Shown: positions 24,193 through 36,100 of the stretch, piece after piece
Position numbering within the stretch: the first letter of the stretch is position 1
Layout of the letters: every line of letters begins with the position of its first letter
DNA from: Cannabis sativa
Lineage: Eukaryota; Streptophyta; Magnoliopsida; Rosales; Cannabaceae
NCBI RefSeq assembly: GCF_029168945.1
Contig: NC_083604.1
Location: forward strand, 74,416,211 to 74,480,210
Length of the DNA: 64,000 bases
Reading direction: 5' to 3'
The notes under the pieces: generated by a model
Seen by the model: the letters and a program-made list of their open reading frames with translations, nothing else
Told to the model about the DNA's origin: nothing
Databases searched by the model: none
Made by a program: the position numbers and the translations under genes

Positions 24193-27100
24193 TGTAATAC
24201 CCCAGAATTGAGAAGTGGATTAGCAAAACTCTAATTAGATAATTATGAATAATTTAGGAATTATATTATTATATAGTTCAATATATGAGAATTTATTTGA
24301 TTAATTATGTGTTAAGACCCCGTTGGTGAACCAGAGGCATTATAGTAATTATGACCCGAAAAGGGTAAAATGATGAAATTAATATAATTACGTGCTTAAT
24401 AGAACTATATTATTATATAGTATGTCTATATTGTCTTTTCAGGTGTGTTCTGACAGGTTGGTGCAGTATAGTCACAACCAGGTATTTCGGGCCGAACAGG
24501 GTTCGGGCCCGAAATGCAATTTGAATTGAAATAATTGGTATTTTTATTTAATGGTGATAATATGAAATTTAATTGGGTTTAATTTTGCATGGAATGACAA
24601 TTATGCCCTTGTGAGTGAATATGTATGTTATTTGGCCCTAGTGTCATTTTGGTCTTTTGACCTTAATTAGTGGGATTTCAACAAAATGGGATTTTTGGCA
24701 AGAAAGGATAGAATTTCTGGTCTCCCTCTCCCTTACCCGAACCCTCTCTCTCTAAACCCCTTTGAAGTTTCAAAGTTCTCTTGGTGAATTGCTTGGGTTT
24801 AGCTTGAAAATTGAAGTAAAGTGTTGGGGGATTATTTGTTGGGTTTTGTGCCCTAAATAAAACCCATTTCAATATAATCAGATTAACTTATCAATAAAGA
24901 TCGGAAATAACATTTTATGTTGCATGGTTCACATGATTATATATACAATGTATAAATTCTATTAAGTCCAGAACATATGTATTTGTTAATGATTATAGTA
25001 TTGTCAGCACAGTGGAATATAATCTTGATTATATGTTCGAAAGTTTATTCCCTGATTTGTCAGTTCACTGGATTTAGACAGGCATGATAATCAGCGATAG
25101 GTATTCTTACACCTTGGATAAGTGTTATGTCCTTTCCAGGGCATTGGCAAAGTTTACCAGTATCGGATGTATGGAGTATACATCGGAAGGGACCGATATT
25201 GAACTTTGATTAGATATGTTTAAACTTACCGTAATATCTATTCAATTCAATATCACATGTTGATCGTAGATCAAATGATCTTAATCCTGATATGATTAGG
25301 TTCAATCTCAAGAGTATTATACATGTTCTTTGATTTGCTACTTAAGCCTACTTTTTGGTCAGGGTAATACATACATTTTGGGAACATGATAGTATAATTG
25401 AGTGGGAGCGCTAACATAAATATAGAATCTATAACTTCTATAGGAATTTAGAAGTGAAATAATGATATTCTTCGAGTTTGGCTAAACAGAGATAAATGGT
25501 TGAGATATCATTTCACTTCGCTGAAATATCATTTATGTGGAGCTAAGTGTTTTAAGGATAAAATACATTGAAGGGTGTAACGGTAATTTAGTCCATATTC
25601 AATGTAGATCATCTATTAGAGGATCATTGATCAAATAAGGATTATAACAATGAATAATTAATAGCGTATCTATATCGTGAAACATATAGAGCGTTCTATG
25701 TGACTGAGAGTGCAATTCCAAGTTCTAAGAGTGGATTCAATAAGGAATTAATAAGTTAGGGAATTTACCAAGATTCAGCTTATTGGAAGCTCGGTTATAT
25801 AGGCCCATGGTCCCCATACTAGTTGAGACCATACTGCTTGTAAGACTCAGTTAATTGATTTTAATTAATCAATTATAATTCTAAAGTTAGACTATGTCTA
25901 CTTTATGAATTTTCACTAAGCAAGGGCAAAATTGTGAAGAAAAGAGATTCTAAGTTTTATTTGTTAATTAAGAGACTTTATATGTCTAATTAATAAACAC
26001 ATTAAATGACAATATTACTTAATAATTAATTTTTAGTTATTAAATAATTAGAATTGGCATTTAAGTGGTTAAATTGGAAAATTGGCATTTTTGAGAAAAT
26101 GGGATGGAAAAATGACCATTATCCTATCTATGGCCGGCCACACTTAATGAAATTTACCATTTTATTTTTCATTATTTTAATGCCAAATAAATCTAACCTA
26201 AACCTAGGTGGTTACCTATAAATAGATAGTGATGGCTCACATTCACACTTAACTCTGTCAGATGAAAGTTGAGCATCCTTTTCTTCTCTCTATAGGCTGA
26301 ACCACTTCCCTTCTCTTTTCTTCTTCTAAATTTTCGAACCTTGAGTGAATGAGTGAGTGCCCACACACATCAAGTGGTATCTCAATCATAGTGTGGAAGA
26401 TTGTGAAGAATTCAATCAACAAGAAAGAGAATCAGCATCAAAGGAAGGAGAGAAAGAGATCCAGGTTCAGATCTTGATAATGCTCTGCTACATAAAGGAA
26501 TCAAGGGCTAGAGATCTGAACGGAAGGAGTCATTATATTCCGCTGCACCCAATGTAAGGTTTCCTAAACTTTATATGTGTTTAATTTTATTGTTTTAGAA
26601 TTCATATTAGGATGTTAATGAAACATACATGGTAGTAAATCTAGATCCTGGTAAAATATTCCCAACATTATTGTGCTTACCTTTGGAGTGATTCTTGAGG
26701 TAGTTTTTATAACTTTGATTCTCATTTTGCTTGCTGAATTTTAGTGTTGCAAATGCATGAAAAAGTTGTTGTTTAACTTATGTTGTGTGTGTATGGTTTT
26801 GATGTTTGATCTTGGTAAATAGAGTGTGTAAAGCATAATTTAGTTGTGATATATGTTTATTGAGCATGGAATGTGAGTTTAGGTCTGAATTTATGAGTTA
26901 TTGATTGATTTTGCAGCTCTGATTTTAGGGTTGTTCTTGAGTTTGTGTTGGATTTGAACTCATGTTCTTGAGCTTGGAATTTTGTTGATTTTCCTCAAGC
27001 TTTGGAGCTTTGGTTGGATGTTGTTGATTAATGTTGGAATTGATGTTATTAGCTCTCTGTTGTGATGATTTTTATCTGTAAGAAGTTAATTTAGGGTATG

Positions 27101-28338
27101 GTTTGATTAAGGTTCGAATATATGAAAAAGTGAGCATTTTTAGACCTTAAAATATGGTTTTCTGGGTTTTTCGAACTCAGTGGCCGCGGCCAGATTTATG
27201 GTCGCCGCGGCCATAAACCTAGCAAAGAGCCATCCTTTTTCTCGATTTTGTTTTGGCCATAACTTTTGACTCGAGAATCTGTTTTGGACGTTCTTTATAT
27301 CGTTGGAAAGCTCGTTCCGAGCTCTTTATGATAATTTTTATTTTGAATGCCAACTTTATATTATGTGAAAGTGGAATTAGGGATTAACCCTATTTGTGAA
27401 ATCTTAGATTGTGTGACTAGGATTATCGGCACCTGATCAAGAGCACCTAGGGGTTTAGAATCTTTATTATTGCTGGACAACATGTAAGACAGTATCTTGC
27501 ACGTAGAGTATGCGTAGTGGCGCTTATGTTGAATATGATATATATGAGTGATTGTAACCGGGATTAGGGTTATTACCCTAATATGAGCGGTTAATAGCCT
27601 AGGGTTATTACCCAAGTGATATAAGTTGAGTAAATGCTATGCCATGCTAAGTACATGATTATATTGAGATTTAAGGGTTGCGTTCAAGGCATAATCGGGT
27701 TGGACTCGGTAACCATAACTGAGATGAACCATTCTAAGGCCTTATTGTATTTAGACGTGTGAGAGTAACACGTAGGTTTACGCCACGTAAACATAAATAG
27801 ACGTGTGAGAGTAACACATATGTTTACGTCACGTAAACATAAACAAGCATGTGAGCCCAACATGCAGGTCTGTGTCACACATACAGATTTGAATGACATT
27901 ACTGTTTATATTATATGATGAGCATATTATTGATATATTTGTCTTGTTGGGCTTGGCTCACGGGTGCTCTAGTGTGCAGGAAAGGGTAAGACTGTTGTTG
28001 ATCAGCCATGAGTGCAGGAGCTGGACGAAGAATGTACATGTCTGGGCCATATCAGACCAAGCGGGTTGGGTTCTACCAGTGTTGGTGTTTTTTGAGACTC
28101 TGTTTTGCCACTTAGGCCGGCTGAAAGAAAAAGGACTTGTAATAATATTTTGTAAATATTTTTGGGATCCCAACTTCTGTAACTTTTAGTTTATAAAGTT
28201 TAAAATATTACAAGTTTATTTCCATTCCTATTGTTATTAAAGTTTAAATTCTGTGCTAATTTTATTAGTAATCCCGTTTAGGGAATTATGGTTTCATAAG
28301 TATTTTGGGTAGCGTGCCTAATTATTTAGGGTGTTACA
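24193..28338 (+). mobile_element. Gypsy-type solo LTR (about 2.3 kb plus nested insert)
   Basis: The ends are TGTAATACCCCAG and GGGTGTTACA, flanked by a perfect 5-bp duplication TGAAG (24188-24192 and 28339-28343). It sits inside the Copia-3 RNase H sequence. Removing the nested copia LTR and its duplication leaves about 2310 bp without any gag or pol motif, as expected for one LTR left by recombination between two. The TGTAAYACCC end is common in plant gypsy LTRs. Open frames inside (27361-28189) show no family resemblance. Confidence 0.85.
24837..26667 (+). mobile_element. Copia-type solo LTR (1831 bp) nested in the gypsy LTR
   Basis: The ends are TGTTGGGTTTTGTG and ATTCCCAACA, with terminal inversion TGTTGGG/CCCAACA. 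They are flanked by a perfect TTATT duplication (24832-24836 and 26668-26672). No internal domain, primer-binding site or polypurine tract is present, so it is a solo LTR. The small open frame at 26357-26557 is LTR sequence, not a gene. The length is typical of the larger copia lineages; the class is inferred from end sequence and general character. Confidence 0.85.
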
Positions 28339-28343
28339 TGAAG

Positions 28344-28945
28344 TGTGTTGGATATAGGAATGATGGAAGAGTTGTTGATCTTGTCTCTGATGAAGTGACA
28401 GTCAAGTTCTATGTGTTTGGCTCTTTCGTGAAAAATTGGGTTGTTTGCAATATGTATGGCTGAGTTGTTGTCACAATAGATGAAGGTTGGATATGGTTGT
28501 GGTATGTGAAAGTCATGTAGAAGGTATTACAACTATGTTATTTCGCTTGTTGTGCTCGACATTCAGCTTCGGCTGAGCTTTTGGAGATAGTGGGTTGCTT
28601 TTTTATGCATCAGGAAACGAGACAATCTCCTAAGAAAATGCAAAAATCAGTGGTAGAACGGCTTGTAATGGGGCATGATGCCCAGTCTGAATCAGAGAAT
28701 CTACGGAGGTGCAATGTTGACGAATTCAAATAGAGGAGTCCTTGTCCAAGGCTGCCTTCGAGATAGCGAAGTAGATGGTGAAGAGCTTGGAGATGTGTGG
28801 TGCGTGGACTAGCCATGAATCGACTGAGAAAGTTCACGACAAATGTAATATCGAGTCTGGACAGAGTAAGATATAAAAGTTTCCCAACAAGTTGTCGATA
28901 ATGAGAGGAGTTGTCCAATACTTCTCCATGTTCGTTGTCCATTCA
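28344..28945 (-). pseudogene. Copia-3 RT end / RNase H, proximal part
   Basis: The minus frame starting at about 28942 reads YRQLVGKLLYLTLSRLDITF, then HLQALHHLLRYLEG and FSDSDWASC, the RT-RNase H junction and RNase H start of a copia pol closely like Copia-1. The frame then decays; SSAEAE-type motifs near 28560 are shifted. It is 5'-truncated at about 28945, so most of the element is missing. Confidence 0.85.
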
Positions 28946-29089
28946 TCATGATCGATGGTGAACAAAAAAACACTTCAATATTCAGCTTTGAAATCAATTT
29001 CAACTCAACAAAAAATATAATTAGAGCAATATAATTAAGAATTATTTATTTTATCTTTTTATAACTATTAAGATTTTAGGTTATATGTC

Positions 29090-29122
<33 letters not shown>

Positions 29123-30199
29123 TTCAAAAAGTCATTAGTTTGTAGGAAAAAGATGGTGGGTGACAAATAAATGTGTTGGAAACATAAATAAGCTACATTT
29201 GATGATCCTAAACCCTATCTCATTTATTTGAAAGGTCACTTTTTGGTGATTGGACTGGATTAAATCATTTTTACAATATAATTTTCGTTTTCAATTTAAG
29301 TTTTTTCTGAGAAAAATTAATCCAATAACTAATAAACTCCTTCATTTAGATTTACACAAAAATAAATAAATAATACGATTTTTTTTATTTTTACACTTCA
29401 AAGTAATTTTTTTTACATTTTTACGAAAATTCACATAACAACTTACAAAACAACTAACAGAATAATCTAAATGCAATCAAAATTCACGTAGCAACCTATA
29501 AAAACTACCAGAACAACCAAAACTGCAAATTTTTTTTTTTTAAAAAAATAATATGTAGAGTACCCCTAAATAACATTTGCATTTGGAATCCCTATCTACG
29601 TACATTTCAAATATTTTATTTTTAAGCAATTATTTTAATTTGTTGTTGATCTACTCATTTTATTCTTCATTTTTTTCGACCTTTTTACTCTTACATATTT
29701 TCTAATAACCAAAAATATGCACGATACAAAACTATTTGCGTTAGATACAAGTGTAATAATTGGAGTAGAATTTATAACAAACCAATTTTCATATAGCATT
29801 CCATCAAAAAAAAAAAAAATAACATGCTTCATTCATTTCAAGGTGGCTTACCTTTTCAACACTTGTCTTAAACCCATGTGAAGACATTTGAATAAAGAAA
29901 ACGGAAAAAAATGAATAATGATATTACAGAGAAAATTACTTTACAAAATTGTAAATATGAAGGATTTACTAGTGATACGAAACAAAAAAAAAAATCAATA
30001 TGACACTACACAAGCTCAACACAACAAATTACACTATCGCCACGCTGCTACTTTCTCCCCCTTTGTTATAACTTCTATGTTCTAACACCCTCAAAATCAA
30101 AAGGGCGTTTTGAAGCAATTTCGTATGAGATCCATCCGGTCCGCCCTGCTACTCAAGAAAGGTGGATATAAAAGGCGCAAACTACCAACTTATAAAACT
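28946..30199. other. AT-rich intergenic DNA downstream of TWD40-1
   Basis: It contains an (AAT)n microsatellite at about 29090-29120 and AT-rich sequence. The part next to 30200 should hold the 3' UTR of the minus-strand TWD40-1 gene. No other gene or element was recognised. Confidence 0.5.
29090..29120. repeat. (AAT)n microsatellite
   Basis: About ten uninterrupted trinucleotide units. Confidence 0.9.
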
Positions 30200-33100
30200 T
30201 CAGCCAAATGGTGAAGGAACTGGTCCTGGTCCTGCTAGTGCATCAGACCTTTTAATGCTTCCCATGCCACATATAATGCATCCAGGTGCTGAGAGAGCGG
30301 AAAACTTGGCCCCGCAGAGATCACATACGTCGTATCCAATAGTTGATAGACGACTAAGAGTGGCATAGCAAAACTGAGAGGGATCTTCCAATGGATCAAT
30401 GGACTTGTTGGACAAACCCCTCTGAACACACATGTCGATTAAGCTCCTTAGCTCATCTTGCTTGCTTGGAGGTGCTTTAGATAATAGGAGTTCAAGCATC
30501 TGCTTGGAATAAGCATAATTCTGCACTTCCATGTTCCGTTTGATGGCAGTTCGAATGCAATTTATCCGATGTTTTGCTAGAAGAGGCAATGAACCTAGAT
30601 GACGCGAAAGTCTTGCCATCTCACCTTTTGCGCTGATAGCACTGGCACCTTTGACTTTCTGTAGCCGCCCGATTTCCTGTAGTAAAATTCAAAAGAAGAG
30701 TTTAACTTGTATTATTTATCCCAATATATTTCCCACTATCATGATCGGTGACTGACTCCAAGATAAGATGAAGACATTAGACACAATCTTTTCAAATAAC
30801 AGGACAAAGAATTCTGAGAGAAAAGCATAATTTGGCATTTTATGGCCAGACACCTAACAAAGAAACGATTTCCACCAATCATTTCCCTACTAAAATATTT
30901 GGTGGGCCTAATAGGAAGTTTGGAAGAGAGAAGTGGAAGGGACCCAAAACTGACCACTAAATTACAATATCATTTAAGATACCAGGGTCTAACCCAAGAC
31001 CAACCTTCTAATGGTGCAATAGTTCTTAATGCTGTTATTATTTACCAAGTGATATTTACAGCATAAGACCATCTCCAATAAAAATGATACGAATAAGTAT
31101 CAAATTTAGCAAGAAATTATATATTTGGCACAATATTTGTAATGGTGCTCGAATGCACATGGATGCAAATTAACAAAGCGAGATGAAGCTATAATGTTCA
31201 AGCAAAAAAGATGAAGTTATAATGAATGTTCATTTAATATTTATTAAAAACGTATAAAAAAATTCTAATTTTGAAAATATTATTTTGACTTTAAAATAAA
31301 TAAATGAAAATTTGAAGTTCGCAGAGAAAAAAAAAATGAACAGATAAAAATCAGGTCATTCAATGTTGTGCAAAATCGGACGTATGCTATATTTTGTGTC
31401 AAAGTTGACAAATTATTTTCACACTGAAACATTTTAAAATAAATCGCTACATCACTAATTTAGCCCCGATTGGAGATGCTCTAAGACAGCATCATAAGGA
31501 AGATGACTTCAGTACTAACTTAGGTTTTCCTGTAGTTCTTAAGATGACTGGCCTCAACAATCCTAAACTCAAGCTCATCATTGTATACTTTATTTGATGT
31601 GGGATTAGTAATTACTGTACCTGTAGCAGATTAACTGCCAATTTGTACTGAGCACAAATGGTTGCTTGGGCTTTAATATCAGCTCCACGGGACTGATCTT
31701 TCGCCAGAGCGAGAAAAGCTTCATCAAAACATGATAATGCATCGGAAAGTTGATTCTGTTCTAGGTGGGCAATTCCAATCTTAAAACACACAGGAGCAGC
31801 AGCACCACGGGGAACCTGTAATAGGAAAATTTATAGCGGAAATGTTATGATATCCCCGCATCTTGAACTTTCCAAAACGACTGATACATGTGGATATCTG
31901 TCTTACCTGTCCAGGACGCACAGAAGATGGTGGGGAAGTTGGACGCACTGAAGGCTTTCCAGCATCACCTCCAAGGATACTAAGATCAAGAGGCTGTGTG
32001 GAAAGTGGGACCTGAGGTGCCTGTGCAAGAGGTTGTGGCAAGCCAGGAGCCTGGACTGAGGATTGTGGTGGGACACCACCATCAGGAAGTCCAAAAGAAT
32101 CCATTGGAACAACAGGTTGTTGAAGGGTTTGAGGGGGAACACCACCATCAGGAAGACCAATATCAGCTTGGGATTGATGAACCTGATTAGATGCAAAATT
32201 TTGGTTCTCAGCCCCTTGAGGAGCTTGGCTCATTTTTGAAAGATAAGTTCCTGGAGGTGGCAGTGAGGCTGCAACCTGTAGTGATGGTATTGTATGCTGG
32301 AAGAAGTCCTCTGGAATGGGACCAGTGGCAACACCAGAACCCACTAGCGCAGGAGTAGGTTGTGGTACGGTTGCAGGTTGTGTCAAAGAGATTGTACCAA
32401 ATGGATCAACAGGTGTAGAAACAATTGGTGCAGATACTGGTGCATTGTTTGGTGCATTGAACATCTGGCCAAGGTCTTGCGAGCCACTAGCTAATGACTT
32501 TGTCCTGCTTATGGGTAGACCCAACCCTAACTGCTTTGTGGCTTCTTTGATCTTATTCACATCCACTGTAGTAGACGCAATTGGCTTATCACGTATTCTA
32601 ATGTGTAGCTTTTTAGTTTTTGATGCTCCTTCCTCATCACTGCTACTACCATCAGCAGGACCATACATAGATTTTTTAAATTCTTCTTCAGCTTTAGCCT
32701 GCTCATCTGAAGCAGTGGAACCAGAAATCTGTTTGTTGAGTGCTTCTAGACCCATCAGCAAATTGCCCTTGGAATCACCATCAGCAACTTTGGACTTATT
32801 AGGTACATCAGAAACCAATGGAAGACCACTTGGCTTATCTCCAGCTGCAGGAGGAGCAAGAACTCTGACCAGGCTATCTTCCCTTACTTCTACAATGTTG
32901 CCTCTTCCTTTAATTGAGCCCAAGTAAACACCAATGTGATCAGAAATTATGGAGGGAATAGTGCCATCATCTGTCTTCATGTATGGCATCACCTCAGCTG
33001 CCAACTCCCACTGAGGTATAGCCTTCAAGTTAGTAGGGGTTTTAATTTCCCAGTTTCCACCACCCCATTCAGGTCCTTTAGGAACCATACTTTCGGCAGC

Positions 33101-36100
33101 AAAGTTGGCAAAAATGCCTTGTGTCCACCCAGTAGAGCGAACTCTTAATATCCTTTCACAGTATCGCCTCAATTCTGAATCAGTACCATCTTCTTCCAAT
33201 TTTTGGGCAAGACGACGCATTGCACTAGGGTTTAAGTGGCATATGAAGAGGTCAAGCATGCTTTCATAGTCTGATATAACTTCAAAAGTTTCTTTTGCAC
33301 TGTCAAACTGAGAAAACCTGCAAGCATTTTATCAATAAACAAAATTGAAAGTAACAGAAGCATCAGTCCATCAGCAATGAGAGACATAATAAAAGTTAAA
33401 TGTGCATATAAGAAATAAATAAAATTAGAAGTCTGTATAAAATATATTATTATTATTGTAATATATATTTTACAATATAACAAATCCAAAACATTCTGTA
33501 GGTCCAACATAAGCTTCAAGGAAAAACTATCAATTTTTCCATTTTTAGACGGGAGGAAAAATTAAGTAAAAAACACAACATAGTGAATATTCCTCAAACC
33601 CAAGCATAGACAATTAGCATCCTTAGTTTTGACCAGCCGACTTGAAAGTCAGGCTAAAGCTTTAGCTATCATCTTTATTAGTTAAATGTGACTCAAGCTA
33701 TTGGGAGATTTTAGTAATACATTTTAAAAGATAGAATAGAGAAGATTTTGGGAGCGCTCAGCTTTTGACTTCACATAACATCAGAAATCTCACTTAACTA
33801 GAAAAGCTGAACTAGTTGTTGACTTTTTAAATGTTTCAACTCGTGTACTTGTTCACATGCATATTTCTTGCTCAGGGTAATTGATAAAGCCCAGTTGTCT
33901 CAACAAGTTCCTAAATTTGTGGCCCATTTTAATTAAATCTCAAGAGGAAAAACAAAACTAATCTCATATCATAACTAAGTGCAATAAAAGCATGGAAGCC
34001 TTAGTAAACACGAACATGTAACAGTACAAAGCCAGTTATTAGTAATGGAGGAAAAGAGCAGAGAACAAGTTTATAGAGCTTGTCATTAGAATTAAATATT
34101 TCTTTCTAAGAAATCACACCGTATCAGAAAATAGGAATGAAAACAGCTTTCTTATCTACTTACTTGATACAAGCATAACCCAATTGACGAAAACGATGAA
34201 ACAAATGAGAGGTTGGGGGGCATCTTGGATAATCTCTAGAACGAAGAAACTCATCTTTTAAAACAGATAGAGCAGTAGAAAAGCGGAGAGCTCTAATAGC
34301 GTACACTCCCCGTGACACCTAATTTCATAGTGGAACACATTAAGTAATCAAAATTGAAATAAGTACAAGACTAGGCTAATTTTTTTTTCTAAAAAATAAC
34401 CATGTAACCAGTTACTCACTTGCGTGAACTGTGGTCCTGCTTGAGATAAAGACACAGCAAGATCTCCACAGACAGGAGGGCCTCTAGCCAAAATATCAAG
34501 AGACTTCGGGGTAATACGCAGGCTGTCAAACCTTCAGTCAAAATAAACTTGAGTTCAGATGTTAATCGTGCTATCATCTTTCTTTCATGTATGATTTCAT
34601 ATTTATTGAGATATATAGGTTGAAATAGGCACTAGATCCTAAAAATAAGATTAAACATCCAAGTCCAACAAACAATAGAAGGCGTGATACATATGAAGAT
34701 CCCCAAGCAACAGACACATGCATAGGTCAGTTAGAAGAAAACCTTGATGTAATTTGGTACAATACTTCTGAAAGGTCAAGCTTCTGTTCAAATCGTTCTT
34801 GCATTGTAGCAAATCCAATAAGAAGAGGTTCAAGTAGCCCGACTAGACAGCTCTTAATCTCAACTCCTTTCTTCTGTCTAGGATTTATTTCAGTTGGATT
34901 AGCAAGCAACAGACGGTCGTTGAGTGCACCAACCAAAACTGTACAATTTCATTTGGAGAGTCAGAGGAGCAATGGTGGTGTAACAGAGGCAAAATAAGAC
35001 ATATTGATCCAAAGAGCTCTTAAGGTTATTGTTAAAGGATAAAAATGTAATAGAGTCCAGGCATCAGAAGGCTACCTGCATGAGGCATACTTATGGAGAG
35101 AATAGTCCTCACTTTCCCATCCCAGCCAAGCACACTAATTGCAGTGGCAGTAGAAAATAGAAGTGCAGGACCCACCCACAGAAGGGATCTAAAGTGCACC
35201 TTGGTTAAGTACTAAACACTACAAGTTTAAAAATAGCAAGTATAATGAAAGGGGAAAAAAGCAATTAAATATCTAGTTTGAGGATATTGAAGGTAGTCCC
35301 ATATCATATTTTGTTGAACTGCTAGCAAGAATATCAAGGTCCGTTGAGACCAGCAGCACTCTTGTCGTGGTTAATATACCTGCAACATAACCTCTAACAG
35401 TTTCTTGCCACTGAACCTGTTGAAGGGAATGAAAAACAACGTTTAAATAGAAAGACCAGTTTTATCCACAACAAGAGCTTATCAATTAAACTAAGAACAC
35501 ACAGTGGCTGTAACACTACCAACTTCAATGAAACATAACAGAGGAAAGCGTAAAACTGGTATGCAGCAATGTCTGCTTCATGAGTATTCCCATGTTCGAA
35601 AAGAAACCGCATTTTTATAGTAACAGTATACATACATCAATGTATTTACATCATAGCTTTATCCTAATCACCACTTTCAAGCTGTGTTATTAATCGTTAC
35701 ACAACTTGCAACATGCTGACAACAATATTCATTCTAATGAAGCAGCAACAATATGAAGCTTTTGGAAAGAGCAATGCTTAAAATGAAAATGACAAAACAA
35801 AATTTAATTTTTCAGAGCTAAATAATTACCTGAAGTACAGTCTCATTTAACTTCAACTTTATTGACTTTTTCCCTTCACCTTTAGTCGGTATATAATGAC
35901 CATCAGCACCTGGTTGATATCCTTGAACCAGCTTTGCCAACCCAATCTGATTCCCATGAGAAGCAAATATCAAGGATGACTCTACAATCACACAAGACTG
36001 ATCAGCATACAATATATATCATATCAAAATGCCCAAGGGAAAAACATCATCTGCTCACCTAGCGGAGTAGAAAAGATGCGATCAACATCATCTTCAAATA

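Noticed and set aside
26357..26557. 66-codon frame
   Set aside because: It falls inside the copia solo LTR, which is non-coding.
27361..28189. Several open frames of 70-98 codons
   Set aside because: They lie in the gypsy solo LTR on both strands and match no domain.
31996..33148. Plus-strand frames up to 203 codons
   Set aside because: They are antisense shadows of the large exon 22 of TWD40-1, kept open by its composition.
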